The translations under genes and the position numbers were made by a program. DNA of 64,000 nucleotides from Paralichthys olivaceus (lineage: Eukaryota; Chordata; Actinopteri; Pleuronectiformes; Paralichthyidae): assembly GCF_024713975.1 (NCBI RefSeq), contig NC_091111.1, positions 18,945,501-19,009,500 on the forward strand, in the 5' to 3' direction. This document shows positions 22,217 through 33,997 of this stretch, piece after piece. Numbering within the stretch: the first letter of the stretch is position 1; each line of letters opens with the position of its first letter. The notes under the pieces were generated by a model. That model worked only from the letters and a program-made list of their open reading frames with translations. It ran no database searches and was not told the DNA's origin.

Positions 22217-25200
22217 ATGGCGTCAAAATGTCCTAAATGCGACAAGACGGTGTATTTCGGTGAGTGAGGCAGAGACATCGTGACTGTGTGTGTCTGTGAG
22301 TCTTTGTGTGCGTGTCCAGTGACAGATCAGGTTTATTACACCACAGTTACAGATGATCTACAAACACGCCTCTGATCAAAGAGGGCTTTTATTGTTTTCC
22401 TTTGATAAATGCATTTATTTTGAAATTTAAAAAAAAAATGATGACATTAAAAAGTCGAAACTGTGAGAAAATGAGTCATAATTATCAGATTGTACATTTA
22501 GGGACTGGATGAAAAAACAGACATAATAAGGGACAGATATTTAAAGGGACTGTTAGGGAGGTTATCAAATATCTTTTAGACCAGATCATATACTGACTAA
22601 TTAGCAGATTAGACGATAATGAAAATAGTTGCAGCCATATTCCATTCATGACTTAAACTGCAAAAAGGAATATTATTGTACACAACAGGGCTGAATCCCA
22701 CACACACACTGCAGGAGTCGGGATGTTACAGTCATGTTCCACCAGATTTACCCAAATCTAATAAGCTCTTAATTATCTTGTATCTGCTCTTCGTCCTTAT
22801 CTCCTTAGTTTGTTTTATTCTCTCTCTAAAATAATGGGAAATAAATCTGACTGTATCGATGCCGAGCAGGCGTCAGTGGGTCGAATATATTTAGATTAGG
22901 TTCATAGTCTGTTTATTAAAAATGGACGACATGACAGATCTAGAAACGTGAAGCCAAATCATCTTGATTGCCCCCTGCTGGCTGGCTGCAGCAGGGGTCA
23001 TATACCCTTCCTCCTCCATGTTAGTAGTGTATAGTGTAAAGTAACGGTTAACATACAGGGTTAATATAAAACATTTTCTTAAATTGATCAAGTGATTTTA
23101 TGTCTGAGATTCAGGTCAGTTAGGTTCATTTCCATATTTAAGTGTTATTATTACTGGTTACGAGTGCTGATAAGATTAGAGGTGTTTTCCTTGCCCTGAC
23201 TTTTGAATCCTCATTTTTAGAGGAGACAAAAAGGAGCCCCGCCACATGGCACTGTAAATAATTAATTCACTGCACGTGAGTTATTGTATGCATCGGTTTT
23301 CTTTCTGTGTTCTCTCCTCTTCATTCCTCTGGAGAACAGCAGCAAACCACACCCTGCTGCCTGGACCGAAACATACTGATCCCACCGAGCAGCAAATCTG
23401 ATGCACTTTTAGGGGACTGATAATTAGGAGTTGGCTCAGTTAAATAAAAATGTGGTTAAAGTGAATTGAAATGTGATTTCATGAGGTGTGTCCTCACCTT
23501 TTAGTTGTGGTTGAAATGCTCCCAATGGTTTTTAAGCTCAGAACTTTCTACTCTGGAATTTCAAACTTTGACGTAATTCAACTAACTGCAGAGTCAGATA
23601 TCACTGTTTCTAAAATAACAGGGATTGTTATATATGTGCTTGTTACACGTCAATGCCAGGGTGATATCACAGTGACAGGCGGCCCAGTCAGTGAGTCTGA
23701 ACAGGAAGTGTCATGTCATATCTGCAGGGATATTTTGGGAGGAGGACAAACAGATAAATCACTGTGGACGAGTTGAGTAGTTTTCTGCAAAGGCCGCTCC
23801 TGCACAAAAATGCCTGGGGTCAGCGGTCAGAAAAGTGGGAGGGGTTTGCCCTTTTTTTGTCTTGCTGAACTCGGGGTGAGCCAACTTTTCTTTGGATTAA
23901 TATATGTACACATTTCTTTTTCAGTACAAACAGTAAGAAGCTAGCAGGAACAGCTTGCTTACTGAGCTGAGCATAAAGACTGGACACATTGACCCCATCT
24001 CTGTCCAAGATTATGGAGGGGCTGTGTCCTCCAGAGGACGTGGCCTGCCCAGCCCACGAAGGAAGTGGTCCACAGGGACTTTCTGTAATCAGCATAACTC
24101 TTGAGCCACAGTCGTCCACGAGCGTGTAACGCTGTAACATTTCGATGTGGTTTGATGAACATGTCCTGATTTCTGTCTCGTCTCTTTGTTCCACAGCGGA
24201 AAAGGTGACGTCTCTGGGGAAAGACTGGCACAAGTTCTGCCTGAAATGTGAACGCTGCAACAAGACGTTGAATCCAGGAGGCCACGCTGAGGTAAAAGGA
24301 TCTGACCTCGATAAAACTGAAGCTTTCAACTTTCCTTGACTTTCAACAGCCACTGATGAAACAGATTATCACACAAGAGAGAGAGAGAAAGGATCAACCT
24401 GATGAAAATAAATGAAATTCTGTAACTATAAAAACTACTTGATGTTTTAAATACACACTGTGACCTCAGCAGTGAGTCGACGGTGACCTTCTGACCACAC
24501 CTCTCACAGAGAGCGCATGCTGTATGTTGATGTTACACTCTGGATTTCCAAAAAAGGTTATTTATTTCTCTCCTTTGCTTCATGTTTTTGGCATCATGTG
24601 AAACAAACTAAACAAACTAAGCCTTTCCTCTCTGTGTTGGAATAGTGCAACAGTGGTGGGTTGCTTTGCTCACTCTCCTCTCTCTCTTCCATTTGACAGC
24701 ATGACGGGAAGCCTTATTGCCACAAGCCCTGCTATGCCGCCCTCTTTGGGCCAAAAGGTGCAAGTTCTTGTCTAGAAGTCAACGTGATCCGTTCTGATTA
24801 TTTCCATGTTCGTAAATGCATCGTTTGCGTGTGTTTCAGGCGTGAACATCGGCGGAGCTGGTTCCTACGTGTACGACGCTCCTGTCAATGAAGCCCCTGG
24901 TGCTGTTTCCATGGAAACTAATGCTAAACCGCAGGAGGAGAAAAAAGCCCCGGCACGGGGCCCAGTGAAGGGTGAGAAGTAAAAAATAGGAAAGCCATCT
25001 TCTGTTAGGAAGTTGAATTCAGAGTTCTAGAGCAGAATCTTCTCTGGAGGTTTAGATCAGGTCTCTGGAGTTGATCAAGAGGACGAACTCAGAGAGGAAG
25101 ACAATTCTCAGGTTAGAGTCACGGTGATTGTCAGTGATAATTTGAAGATGTGTGTGTTTGAGCAGAAAAGTTTGGACGAGATACAAGATTGTACGTGTAA

Positions 25201-25941
25201 AAAAAACCACTGCACACAAACTGACCCAAGTTGTAAATCTGCAGATCAGAAAAATATCTTGTAGTTGTAATCTTCCCGCAGCAAATAATCTCATTACAAT
25301 TCTGTCACTTTTCCAGCTGCGAGCTTCTCGTCTTTCTCTGGAGGACCCGACATCTGCCCCAGGTGTAACAAGACGGTATATTTCGGTGAGCACATCGCAT
25401 CTTTTCATTTGCACATATCTAATTCAACGAGTTGCCATAGTGACTGTCTCCATGGTGGCCTGTGTGTGCAGCCGAGAAGGTGTCGTCTCTCGGGAAGAAC
25501 TGGCACCGGCCCTGTCTGCGCTGTGAGAGATGCAGTAAGACTCTGTCTCCCGGCAGCCACGCAGAGGTAAGATACGGGACAATTCTTTTATTGTGCGATC
25601 TTATCTTGCTGTTTTTGATTGATGAAACTATATATGGAATTGTTGTCTTCCTCTTACAGCACGATGGACAGCCTTACTGCCACAAACCGTGCTACGCTGT
25701 GCTGTTTGGACCCAAAGGTGAGAAGTCAGAGACTGTGGGCAGCAGAGTGGCTGGTCAAATGATCTTGATCGCCCCCTGGTGGCTTGCTGCACTATTGGTC
25801 AAAACCTGGGGGGGGGGGGTTCATGTAAGAATTTTGTTGGGTAAATTGACTCCGTCTCTCTCTTTCTCTCTCTCAGGAGTAAACACTGGCGGTGTTGGCA
25901 GCTACATCTATGACGAGCCCGAAGCTGAAGCTCAGCCTTGA
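22217..25941 (+). CDS. crip2: Cysteine-rich protein 2 (two LIM domains)
   Basis: Eight coding exons, all in phase: 22217-22259, 24197-24291, 24700-24757, 24840-24971, 25317-25385, 25472-25566, 25660-25717, 25877-25941; 204 aa, close to the human protein (about 208 aa). LIM 1 uses C5, C8, H26, C29, C32, C35, C53 and C57. LIM 2 uses C123, C126, H144, C147, C150, C153, C171 and C175. Each is followed by a glycine-rich GGxGSYxYD segment, typical of the CRP/CRIP family. The start [10 protein letters not shown] matches CRIP2, and CRIP3 is less similar. Both LIM units share the same exon lengths (95 and 58 nt), a trace of internal duplication. Known CRIP2 roles: LIM adaptor in cardiovascular and smooth-muscle cells, found in cytoskeleton and nucleus; no enzyme activity. 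Confidence 0.96.
22945..23030 (+). mobile_element. Short interspersed repeat (CATCTTGAT-GCCCCCT family), crip2 intron 1
   Basis: Fragment with CATCTTGATTGCCCCCTGCT then GGCTGGCTGCAG; related copies lie at 25751-25808 and 61948-62256, all in the same orientation. The family name is not known to me; a non-autonomous DNA element is likely. Confidence 0.6.
25751..25808 (+). mobile_element. Short interspersed repeat fragment, crip2 last intron
   Basis: Same family as 22945-23030 (GATCTTGATCGCCCCCTGGT, then a GGCTTGCTGCA variant), followed by a run of ten or more G. Confidence 0.55.
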
Positions 25942-26257
25942 GCTCTGACATAGAACCACTTCCAGGACGTCTCTTTAATTTGCCTTCAAGTGTCATGGTG
26001 ACAAATGACATGTACTGTACTCACAGGGATGGATATTTAGACATTTATGTTGTATTTGTACATTGTTTATATATCTATTTTTTGTACTGAAACAAACCTT
26101 TAACATATCCTCCCTGGTGTGAGTTTCAGATTTGCCTTTCAGTTCCTTGGTTCTCTTTGCCAAATTTTTTATCAGCCTGTTACGTATAGTGAATTGTTTT
26201 TTGTTTCACTCATGATTAATAGTTTTTCAGACTTTTGTGCACTTGAAACACGAAATT

Positions 26258-26263
26258 ATTAAA
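26258..26263 (+). terminator. crip2: Candidate poly(A) signal of crip2
   Basis: ATTAAA about 320 bases after the stop codon, followed by an A-rich stretch. A later AATAAA near 26588 is an alternative. Confidence 0.4.
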
Positions 26264-27559
26264 AAAAAGAAGTACCAGCCAAACAATTTACTGTCAGTGT
26301 TGATCCAGGCTCGAAAGTGAAGGTGTAGACGTAGTGAAGTTACACACAGACGCGTGTTTTACTGAATGTTATGAGGGTGAGTTTGTGAACAAAAACATTT
26401 TCTGCAGTAAAACTGTGTCATACAAAATGTTTGCGTGTGTTTGATTGCTGGTTGGTCCTTGGTGGAGGTATGTGTCCTAATGAGTCACTCTAGTTTAAAA
26501 TCAGGCTCACAGATGAGTATTTAAGCCTTAATGTCAGTTTTAATGTAGACCAGAAGCTGATCCGTCAACAGGTATCATGAGATCTGAAATAAACAACCAG
26601 GCTACATTGACCTTGTATTTTAGTCCAGGAATATAAGCAGATCCCATAATAATAACATCCGGTAATGTCCTCACCTGATCATTCACATTCCTGCCTTGTT
26701 ACAGGACGTCTCTGTTATCACGTCTGGTCCTGTTGATCCTGTTCCAAAGAAAAAGGTAAAAACGTCACTGACAGGATGAGGTTGGAAACACCTCATTACT
26801 CACCTCTTGACTGGAAACGCGAAGATGAGACGTGTCAAGCTGCGCAGAATAAAACCAGGAGAATTTTATTACAAAATAATGGTGTAGAAAGTGACAAAAA
26901 CACTACAGTAAAAATAAACTAAATTGATAAGAGAGTAAACAAACACTACAGTGAAAGCTGTATTATATCTACATGCATTTTTTAAATTCTATTGTCTTTT
27001 TGAATTCTCTTCACTACCTCATTCTCACCTGCGGCTGTAACAACTGAATTTCCCCAGTGCACACACATCAATACATTTTTATCTTATCCTAAATAGTAAG
27101 AACACATTCAATTACAGTAACACATATTTGAAATAATTGCACTTTGTTATAGATCCACCACAGTTTATACTTTATGTTTATCTGAAAAGTATTACCATTT
27201 GATATTTTTATAATTTTCTTAATGCACATTTTAACATTTAAGAGTCTGTGGCTGTTAAATATTGTATTTACAATATAATATGAGATAATAGAAGTAAAAC
27301 TAGCTTACTACAAATCACTACAGTGTAAATGTACTTATTTATCTTCTTCCTTTGCAGTAGAAAGATAAAGCCACCCAACACAACATGCAATAGTAAATAT
27401 TAAACTCTATTTGTAGAGAGCAGCTTACAAACACATTACAAGGTACTTTAGTTAAAATAAACCTCTTAAGGGATAATAACGACGTATTGATTGACAGAAC
27501 ATTTTCTGATTTGAGATGATTCTGTGCTTTCATTTGTTAAGAGGCGGTCTTATTTTGAA
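26264..27559. other. Intergenic region crip2-pnrc1
   Basis: AT-rich, with no gene, RNA or clear repeat recognised. Confidence 0.5.
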
Positions 27560-27858
27560 AGCGATGAGCGGAAGACGAACCTCCTCTGGTAGTAACCGGA
27601 AGTGAAGCCTTTTATTCTTTGGCTAACTTAGCACTTGTGCTACTTCCGCTCTCACGCGCTCGTTGTTCGGACGCTTCGTCGCGGAATCGGACGCGCGTCG
27701 ATATTTTTTTAAACATTTTAAACTTTATGTTCAGTAAAGAATCGTTTCCGCTTCGATAAGAACGCGCATCGTCCGCCTAGCTAGCCGTTAGCTCGTGACG
27801 CCGTTAGCCCGGAGCAGGAGTCCCTTCGCCTGGTGCATGTTGTCTCCACTCCACGGAC
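27560..27858 (+). promoter_or_regulatory. pnrc1: CpG-rich promoter and 5' UTR of pnrc1
   Basis: Abrupt rise in CpG after an AT-rich spacer. It contains an ETS-type ACCGGAAGTG near 27596 and an inverted ACTTCCG near 27642. No TATA box. It leads straight into the pnrc1 start codon. Confidence 0.55.
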
Positions 27859-30196
27859 ATGTTGGACGGATCTCCGGCGCACTGCGATGAGACAAACATC
27901 GGAAACGTGGAGAACAACAACCCGGTGAGGTTGATCTCCGGCTGCGATGGGATGAACGCGGGGAACCGGGCGAGGCAGGCGCTGCTGAAGAAGGGAGGGA
28001 GGAGGCTGCACCAGCCGCAGAAGCAGCCGAGGAACAGCCCGAGCATCCTCCTGTCGGACCGCAACAACAACAACACCCTGACGGCCTCCGCCGCCAACAG
28101 AGCCGCGGCTCAGCCCGAGTCCCCGGCGCCGAGCCTGCATCAGCTGAGACAGGGGGCCAGGAAAGAGGTGAGCTCCCGGGAGGCAGAAGCCTTCACCCGG
28201 CGCTGTCTGTCGTCAAGGGTCGACACACAACCAAGTGTTCAGCAGCTCCTGAGTTAATGAGATAAAACTCCTTGAACTGAACTCATCCACCATCATCTCA
28301 TCGACTCCTGTCTTATCAAATACACGCATTATAATAATCCTCATTTGAGGCATTCACATTGGATTTATTTGTATTTTAACTGAAAGTTAAATACAAACTT
28401 CATAGTTTTGAATTCCACAGTAAAGTTCTGCACGTTAGAAGTTTCCATATCAATATAATCATCCTTAGCTGCAAAGCAACTGCAGCTGCAGAATAATTAA
28501 GGATTACATTTCATAAAACAAAAATACTGGTTAAACTTCTTAAGTCATATTTTAACTATCCCCTTTAACTATTATTTGTCAGTTTTTGTAGTACTTTATG
28601 ACAGTGAACTTGAATTAGAAGTAAGCAAGGCCCTGGTAGATTACAGGTATTTCCTCTATAAAACTGCACTAATCACTTTAAAACCAACAAAAACATGAAC
28701 TGCATGACTTCAAAAACAATTCAGACGTTGAAAACAATGTGTTGCATGTATATTTGTCTCACTCAAAGATATTTAACTTAGTCAAATGATTAAAATGTCC
28801 ACGAGTTCTTGCATGAAGCGAGTTTTAATCTTGATTAAATGCTGTGTCGTGCCTGAGGCAGTTTGAGGTGACGCAGTTACTAATCCTTGTGTTGAAGAAA
28901 GTGGTCATGTGATGAGCAAGTTCAACTTCCTCTTCCTGCAGCTGCAGGTTGTGCAACACTCAACGAAGGTGTCATGACTGTTTTGTGGTGAAGGAAGTGG
29001 GTGAAACTTTGTCTCACAGCGAGCTCCCTGAATTCCAGTGGATCTTTTGATCGAGTATCTGTTATATCTGTTAAGTGTCTCTATGTTGATATCGGTCAGG
29101 TAAAGAGGGCGTGTGATTAAGATTTAAGTTTTCCGGTATGAAAACTTTTTTCTGAATAAACAATGCAGAAAAATATGCATTTAAGTTCTAAATAGAAATA
29201 ACAAAGTTTATTTCTGTATTCCAGCTCTATACATTGTATTTATAATAGAGTTTGTGGTTAAACTGTCAAATATGACAACCTATTAGGAATTGTTGATTAT
29301 TGATTATATTATTACTCTGTTACACACTCGTCTGTCTATGAATTCACTAAAAAGAGGATGTTTAGTCAGTTTGATTAAATAAACAGAATCAAATCCACAT
29401 AATTCTGCAACTGGATCCCACCATTCTTTGACAATGTTGCCTGAAAAGAAAAGTCAAAGCGATTAATCATCATAATAGTCAACTTATTGTTTCGGCTCTG
29501 ATGCTAAGCTAACCATGACTTTGGCTCCGTACCTCACGCGCTGCCATCAGATTGGTAATGAATGTTTGATGCTGATTAGTGGCCAAATAATCCATTGTTG
29601 TAAATTTGAGGCGAGCTTTGTTTCCAACTTCAAATGTGAACGTTTACACACAACATGATAAGAACGATTCAATATTCTGATTTAGTTTCATTATTCATCT
29701 TATGTTTCTTTTTCTGTAGCTGCTGAAATCCAAAGGTGGTCGAGTGGAGCGAGGGGCCGTTCAGCTCGGGGGTCAATCTGCCCGCAACCTTCCCCGACAC
29801 GATCAAGTGAACCAAAATGTGAACACCCGGAGCCACAAGCCCAAGCAGGACCAAACACCCGGCGCTTCTCATGCCACAAAGAAGAGAGATCCCAGCACTC
29901 CCAACAAGCCATCCTCTCTTCTCCCGCCTCCATCGCAAGAGCAGAAGAAACCTCTCCACTCCTCCAACAACGTGAAGATCGTGAGCGCACTCCTCGCTGA
30001 ACCTTCCCCCGAATACCTCAAAGATGGCGAGAAGGTCTACGCTGGAGCGAAGTTCAGCGAGCCGCCCTCGCCCAGTGTCTTACCCAAACCACCCAGTCAC
30101 TGGTTTGGAGACAATGAGCCTCAACACAGCAACCAAAGCCGAGAACAGATGACTGTTCAATTAAAGTCGCTGCTCAAGGTTCAAGATTCGCCATGA
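27859..30196 (+). CDS. pnrc1: Proline-rich nuclear receptor coactivator 1
   Basis: Two coding exons, 27859-28167 (103 codons) and 29720-30196, 261 aa. The C-terminus has the PNRC signature: a [20 protein letters not shown] segment with the proline-rich SH3/EVH1-type motif at about residues 218-231, then an LxxLL nuclear-receptor box (LKSLL, 251-255) and a KVQ tail. The exon junction (ARKE-LLKSK) matches human PNRC1 (RKE-VLKSK) and is absent from the shorter PNRC2, so I call it pnrc1. The N-terminal half is basic and poorly conserved, with [17 protein letters not shown]. Family knowledge: coactivator of nuclear receptors that binds the decapping factors DCP1A/DCP2 and can act in the nucleolus. 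The start is the first ATG after a CpG-rich 5' UTR. Confidence 0.93.
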
Positions 30197-31194
30197 CCAC
30201 GGTCTGGATTTTTAAATTGGAGCATATCCGATACCTGATTAACAACGAGCGCCAACAATTGGAAAAAATATAATCCAGTAAAAAGAATTTGGCCTTTAAC
30301 ACACTGCAATACAACTTAGGGAGTTTTTATCAACCTTAATACAATTTCCCATCAGCCAACACGCTGCCTGCATTTGTGAACATTTTGAAAAAGTGCCGCT
30401 GCTTGAGATTGGACATGCTGCGTATGTCGGGGGTTTTTGCGGAGGAAAGAGAAAGTATCGTGTTTTCGAGCAGATGTAAAAAAGCAGAACTAGTTTGAGG
30501 TCGACTCCAGCAGCAGCACGATCAGCGCGTGATGCAAGATGATGATGGCACTTTCTTTATGAACACTTTGGATGAGGCAGCCTTGTCTTGATTGATTGAT
30601 GTTTTAAAGAGCTTGTGTAAATGTACATAATATATTTGTGTATATTTTTCCTTGTTATTTTAATTGAGATTCTAGTTTTGTTACTGAGGGGGGGGGGGGT
30701 TTAAAAAAAAAAAGAAGAAGCGTTCCCTGCACACCGAGGCACTTTGTGACGGCTCCGTCAGTGTGAGGCACAGTGGACGTAAGAAAGACTTTTCTTACTG
30801 ATTTGCACTGTAAAAACAGAACATAGGGAAAACCAAGGGAGTTTGATGTTCCACAACTCGACCAGCCACTTCGATGAATTCACCAGCCAGCGAAGAGCAC
30901 AGGAGAGGACTTCCAGCTTCTGGTTGATTTCTTTTTAAAATGGCACAGATAGTGGATCAATCAAAAAGAAGCCACCGTCTGAATTTAACCAGCTGGTGGC
31001 TGAAGTTCTTCCCTTTCCCTGAACTGAACACGAGTCCAGCTGCTGGAGACGCCTTACGTCAAATCAGGGACTGTGAATCTGACGAGGCTGCGGAAGCCTG
31101 AGGGAACCGAAGAACCGCCCGCTGCAGAAAGTCCGGATCAAGCAACAAGAACGATTGTTTGTTTTTTTTCCTTAACTTTAATGCACTGATCTAG

Positions 31195-31907
31195 AGTACG
31201 TCCACATCGATCCAGATAAATCGAAAACATTTTTTTCTGCGTGTCCACATGAATCCAGAGTTTTTATACCTTACAGAACAAGTTTTAGTCGGTGAATCAT
31301 GAAAGGCTAATGTGACAGTATATCAGCAGTAAATCAGTTACTAATTGGCGCTGAAATGATTTGTCCGTTAAAAGAAAAGATATTATGCAACTGCTTTAAC
31401 GGAGACATGTTGTTCTACATTAGGATGATGAGGAAGGATTGCCTGGACTGTTGATCAGGTTTTTCTTGGTTTTCCTTTTACCACAGACTTTGGGATTTTT
31501 CTATCTTTGCAGAAAACACAGAAAACAATACAAGAGGATAAAAACACTGAAAAAGCATCATATGTCTGCTTTGATAATTCATTGTTGTCAGAGCCATTGT
31601 CCAAGCGAAACGTGTTTGGATTTACTGCTTTCATATAATCCAAACTGAAATCTTTGGAGTTTGGAAGATTTGAGAGATCGATAATGAAAATATAGGAACA
31701 AAAAATTGCCTAAAACTGATTTGATGATCTTACGATTATGAAAAGAGGTTTTGTCTCGCTCCAGTTTGTCGAATGAAAAGACAAAGACAAGTGCTCAGGT
31801 GTTTATTGTGGATGGAGAACTTTATGAAAATGATAAGAGAACACAACAATGCTGCATTTTTATATGCAAACTGTTTTAACGATTTCACGGCTTCATGTGG
31901 ACGTACT
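31195..31907. mobile_element. Non-autonomous DNA transposon (MITE) with perfect 13-bp inverted ends
   Basis: Left end AGTACGTCCACAT (31195-31207) and right end ATGTGGACGTACT (31895-31907) are exact reverse complements, 713 bp apart. The interior is AT-rich and has no transposase. A clear target-site duplication was not found. Possibly hAT-like. Confidence 0.6.
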
Positions 31908-32829
31908 TACTTTGTCTGTACGTGTTTTTTTAACAGGGGAATTGTATTCACAAACTTCATCTCATGTTCATTTCCATTGCCTTGAGATACATTCATGTTT
32001 ACCAGGAGAGCGGCGTGTGTTGAATTTGTCACACGATCCTCCTGCGGTGTACTGTGTGTATTTCTTTTTCTAACTGAAATTGTTTCTGTGGATGCAGGCA
32101 GCTGCTGGGTTTTTGTCTCTTGACCTCTGTGACGTCACGTAAATGGAAATATTTGTATTAATGTTGAAAAAAAAATCAGCCCATTTTATTGCAGTGTTTT
32201 AACGTTGTGTCATTCCAGTTGTAAACAAATATGTTGAGCAACTCACCTCCATTAACATAATTGGTAAAAAAAGTTTTTATATCTATTAAGAAAAAAAGGC
32301 TATCATTCACATGATATCTAAATTATATTAAAATATTGATCTCCCCTACAACACTGTGCTTTGTGTTTACTGATCTGTCACTGACGTCGTTCTGTATTTC
32401 TGCTACAGCCGTAGAACACAACTGATTATTGTAATAGATTAATAACTAGAAGTGTTTAAATCAAATTCAGATTTTTGCTTTAAAGCAGCTGTGAGATACA
32501 AACATATTTTTTACTTTCTATCTTCTGCTGTAAACTTTATATTAGCAGCTGCATTCGGACCAGGTCAGCCTGAAACCTCTACCGCCCGCAGGGTTGCCAG
32601 GTCAGATGAAATTTAATTTAGTTTTAACAGTGTCTCTCTCTCTTCCCCTTTTCTCCCTCTACCGTTCAGGATGGCATGCGTTATCTGCAGTTAATGAAAT
32701 ACAATACAAAACACCTTATCGTATAAATGACTATATTTATTTATATACTCATAATGAATATGTATCAATAGGCTTCATATTTACTCTTAGCATTTGTACG
32801 TATTTTATTTCAACTCATAACCGCCACGT

Positions 32830-33045
32830 TAAAGGTTCAGTGTGTAGAATTTAGTGACATCTAGTGGTGAAGTGTAATGTTTCAGCTGAATACCCCTCAC
32901 CTCCCCCTCCCCTTCCAAACATGATAGAGAACCTGTGGAATTTAAATATAAAGGAAACAACAATTTAGACGAAACACTAGTGAGAGCATCACAAGGATCA
33001 TTTTATATTTAATTTCTGCGAATAGATTCTTTCACCTGAATCTCT
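32830..33045 (+). mobile_element. Fish short interspersed DNA repeat (GGTTCAGTGTGTAGAATTTAG family)
   Basis: Begins TAAAGGTTCAGTGTGTAGAA and includes GTGACATCTAGTGG, CAGCTGAATACCCCTCACC and, near the end, CTGCGAATAGATTC. I know this as a very common dispersed element in percomorph genomes. The middle is deleted. A second copy in reverse orientation is at 44258-44575. Confidence 0.65.
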
Positions 33046-33189
33046 GCTCCTTTCATTTACAACCACTGGGTTTGTGTAGAGAATGCAGGCGAGTGTTCTC
33101 AAATAACTAGGAAAGTTCGAATGATCATTTTTCATTATGAGTCCAAAACAAACCAGCTGCTTTAAAAAAAGGGGAAAAAAGCAGTTTTA

Positions 33190-33386
33190 TTTTGAAAAAC
33201 GGCTCCTCGCCCCGGAAGAGCTTGTTCGTTGACCCCGTCTGACCCAGACTGGGTTTCCGGTGTGTGTGTGATGTTGGAGGAGTTGTGAACCAGTTGCATG
33301 GTTGTGTGTCCGCGGAGGAAACGACCTCACCTGTGTGTTTCTAACGTGTTTCCTCGTCTGAGCTCCGGAGCGCACGAAGACGTTCG
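33190..33386 (+). promoter_or_regulatory. btbd9: btbd9 promoter and 5' non-coding exon
   Basis: CpG-rich segment ending in a good donor (GTTCG|GTGAGT, exon end 33386). The next exon begins after the acceptor at 33973 and carries the ATG 24 bases later. The transcription start is not defined. Confidence 0.5.
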
Positions 33387-33997
33387 GTGAGTTTTACTGT
33401 GAAAACAGAGAAGAAACATCCGGTCTCGTCTGTCCAGGTGTCAAATGTCCGCGGCTGTAAACAACCAGGTTTCTTCTGTTTCCGCATCGCGATGTGTTCG
33501 TTCGACACAAACTCTGTCTGCACGGTGTCTGAGGGCACGCGACGCTGAGCGTGCGCGTGGATTTATATCGTTAATGCTGCAGAGTCGGCCAGTTAGCATT
33601 TAGCATCGGCTAGCTACGTGCCCCCCTGGGGCTCCCGTTTTAAAGGTGATGTTTGTTTACATGTCAGCGCGTCGGAGCCAACTCCACATGTTCGATGCTG
33701 GTACGATGTCACGACCGTTGAAGTTGTGGTCGTCAACATTTACGTTTAAATATAGGAACTCTGAGAAGATGCACGTTCAGTCCTCATATTTCAGGAAACA
33801 TGAATTTAAAGATGAACCTGTGACGCAAACCTCCACTCACTGGACGTCCAAGGGGGGGAGGGGCACGAGTCAAAATACAAGTGTCCTTATAAAACGACTT
33901 AACTTTGCTTCAGATGTAAAAAATGATTTTAATTCTTTGACAAACTTCACTGAGGTCTGTTTTCCTGTGTCAGATGTGACTGTGGCACCCGTCGACC

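Larger units (their letters stand above)
30197..33180. other. pnrc1 3' UTR and intergenic region
   Basis: No further coding exon recognised. The first part is probably a long 3' UTR; a run of about 12 G followed by A-rich sequence lies near 30688-30710. Two transposon-like repeats lie at 31195-31907 and 32830-33045. A perfect palindromic CRE (TGACGTCA) is at 32130-32137. Confidence 0.5.

Noticed and set aside
32130-32137. Perfect CRE (TGACGTCA) as a promoter
   Set aside because: Lies between pnrc1 and btbd9, over 1 kb from the btbd9 start; a single 8-bp match is weak evidence.
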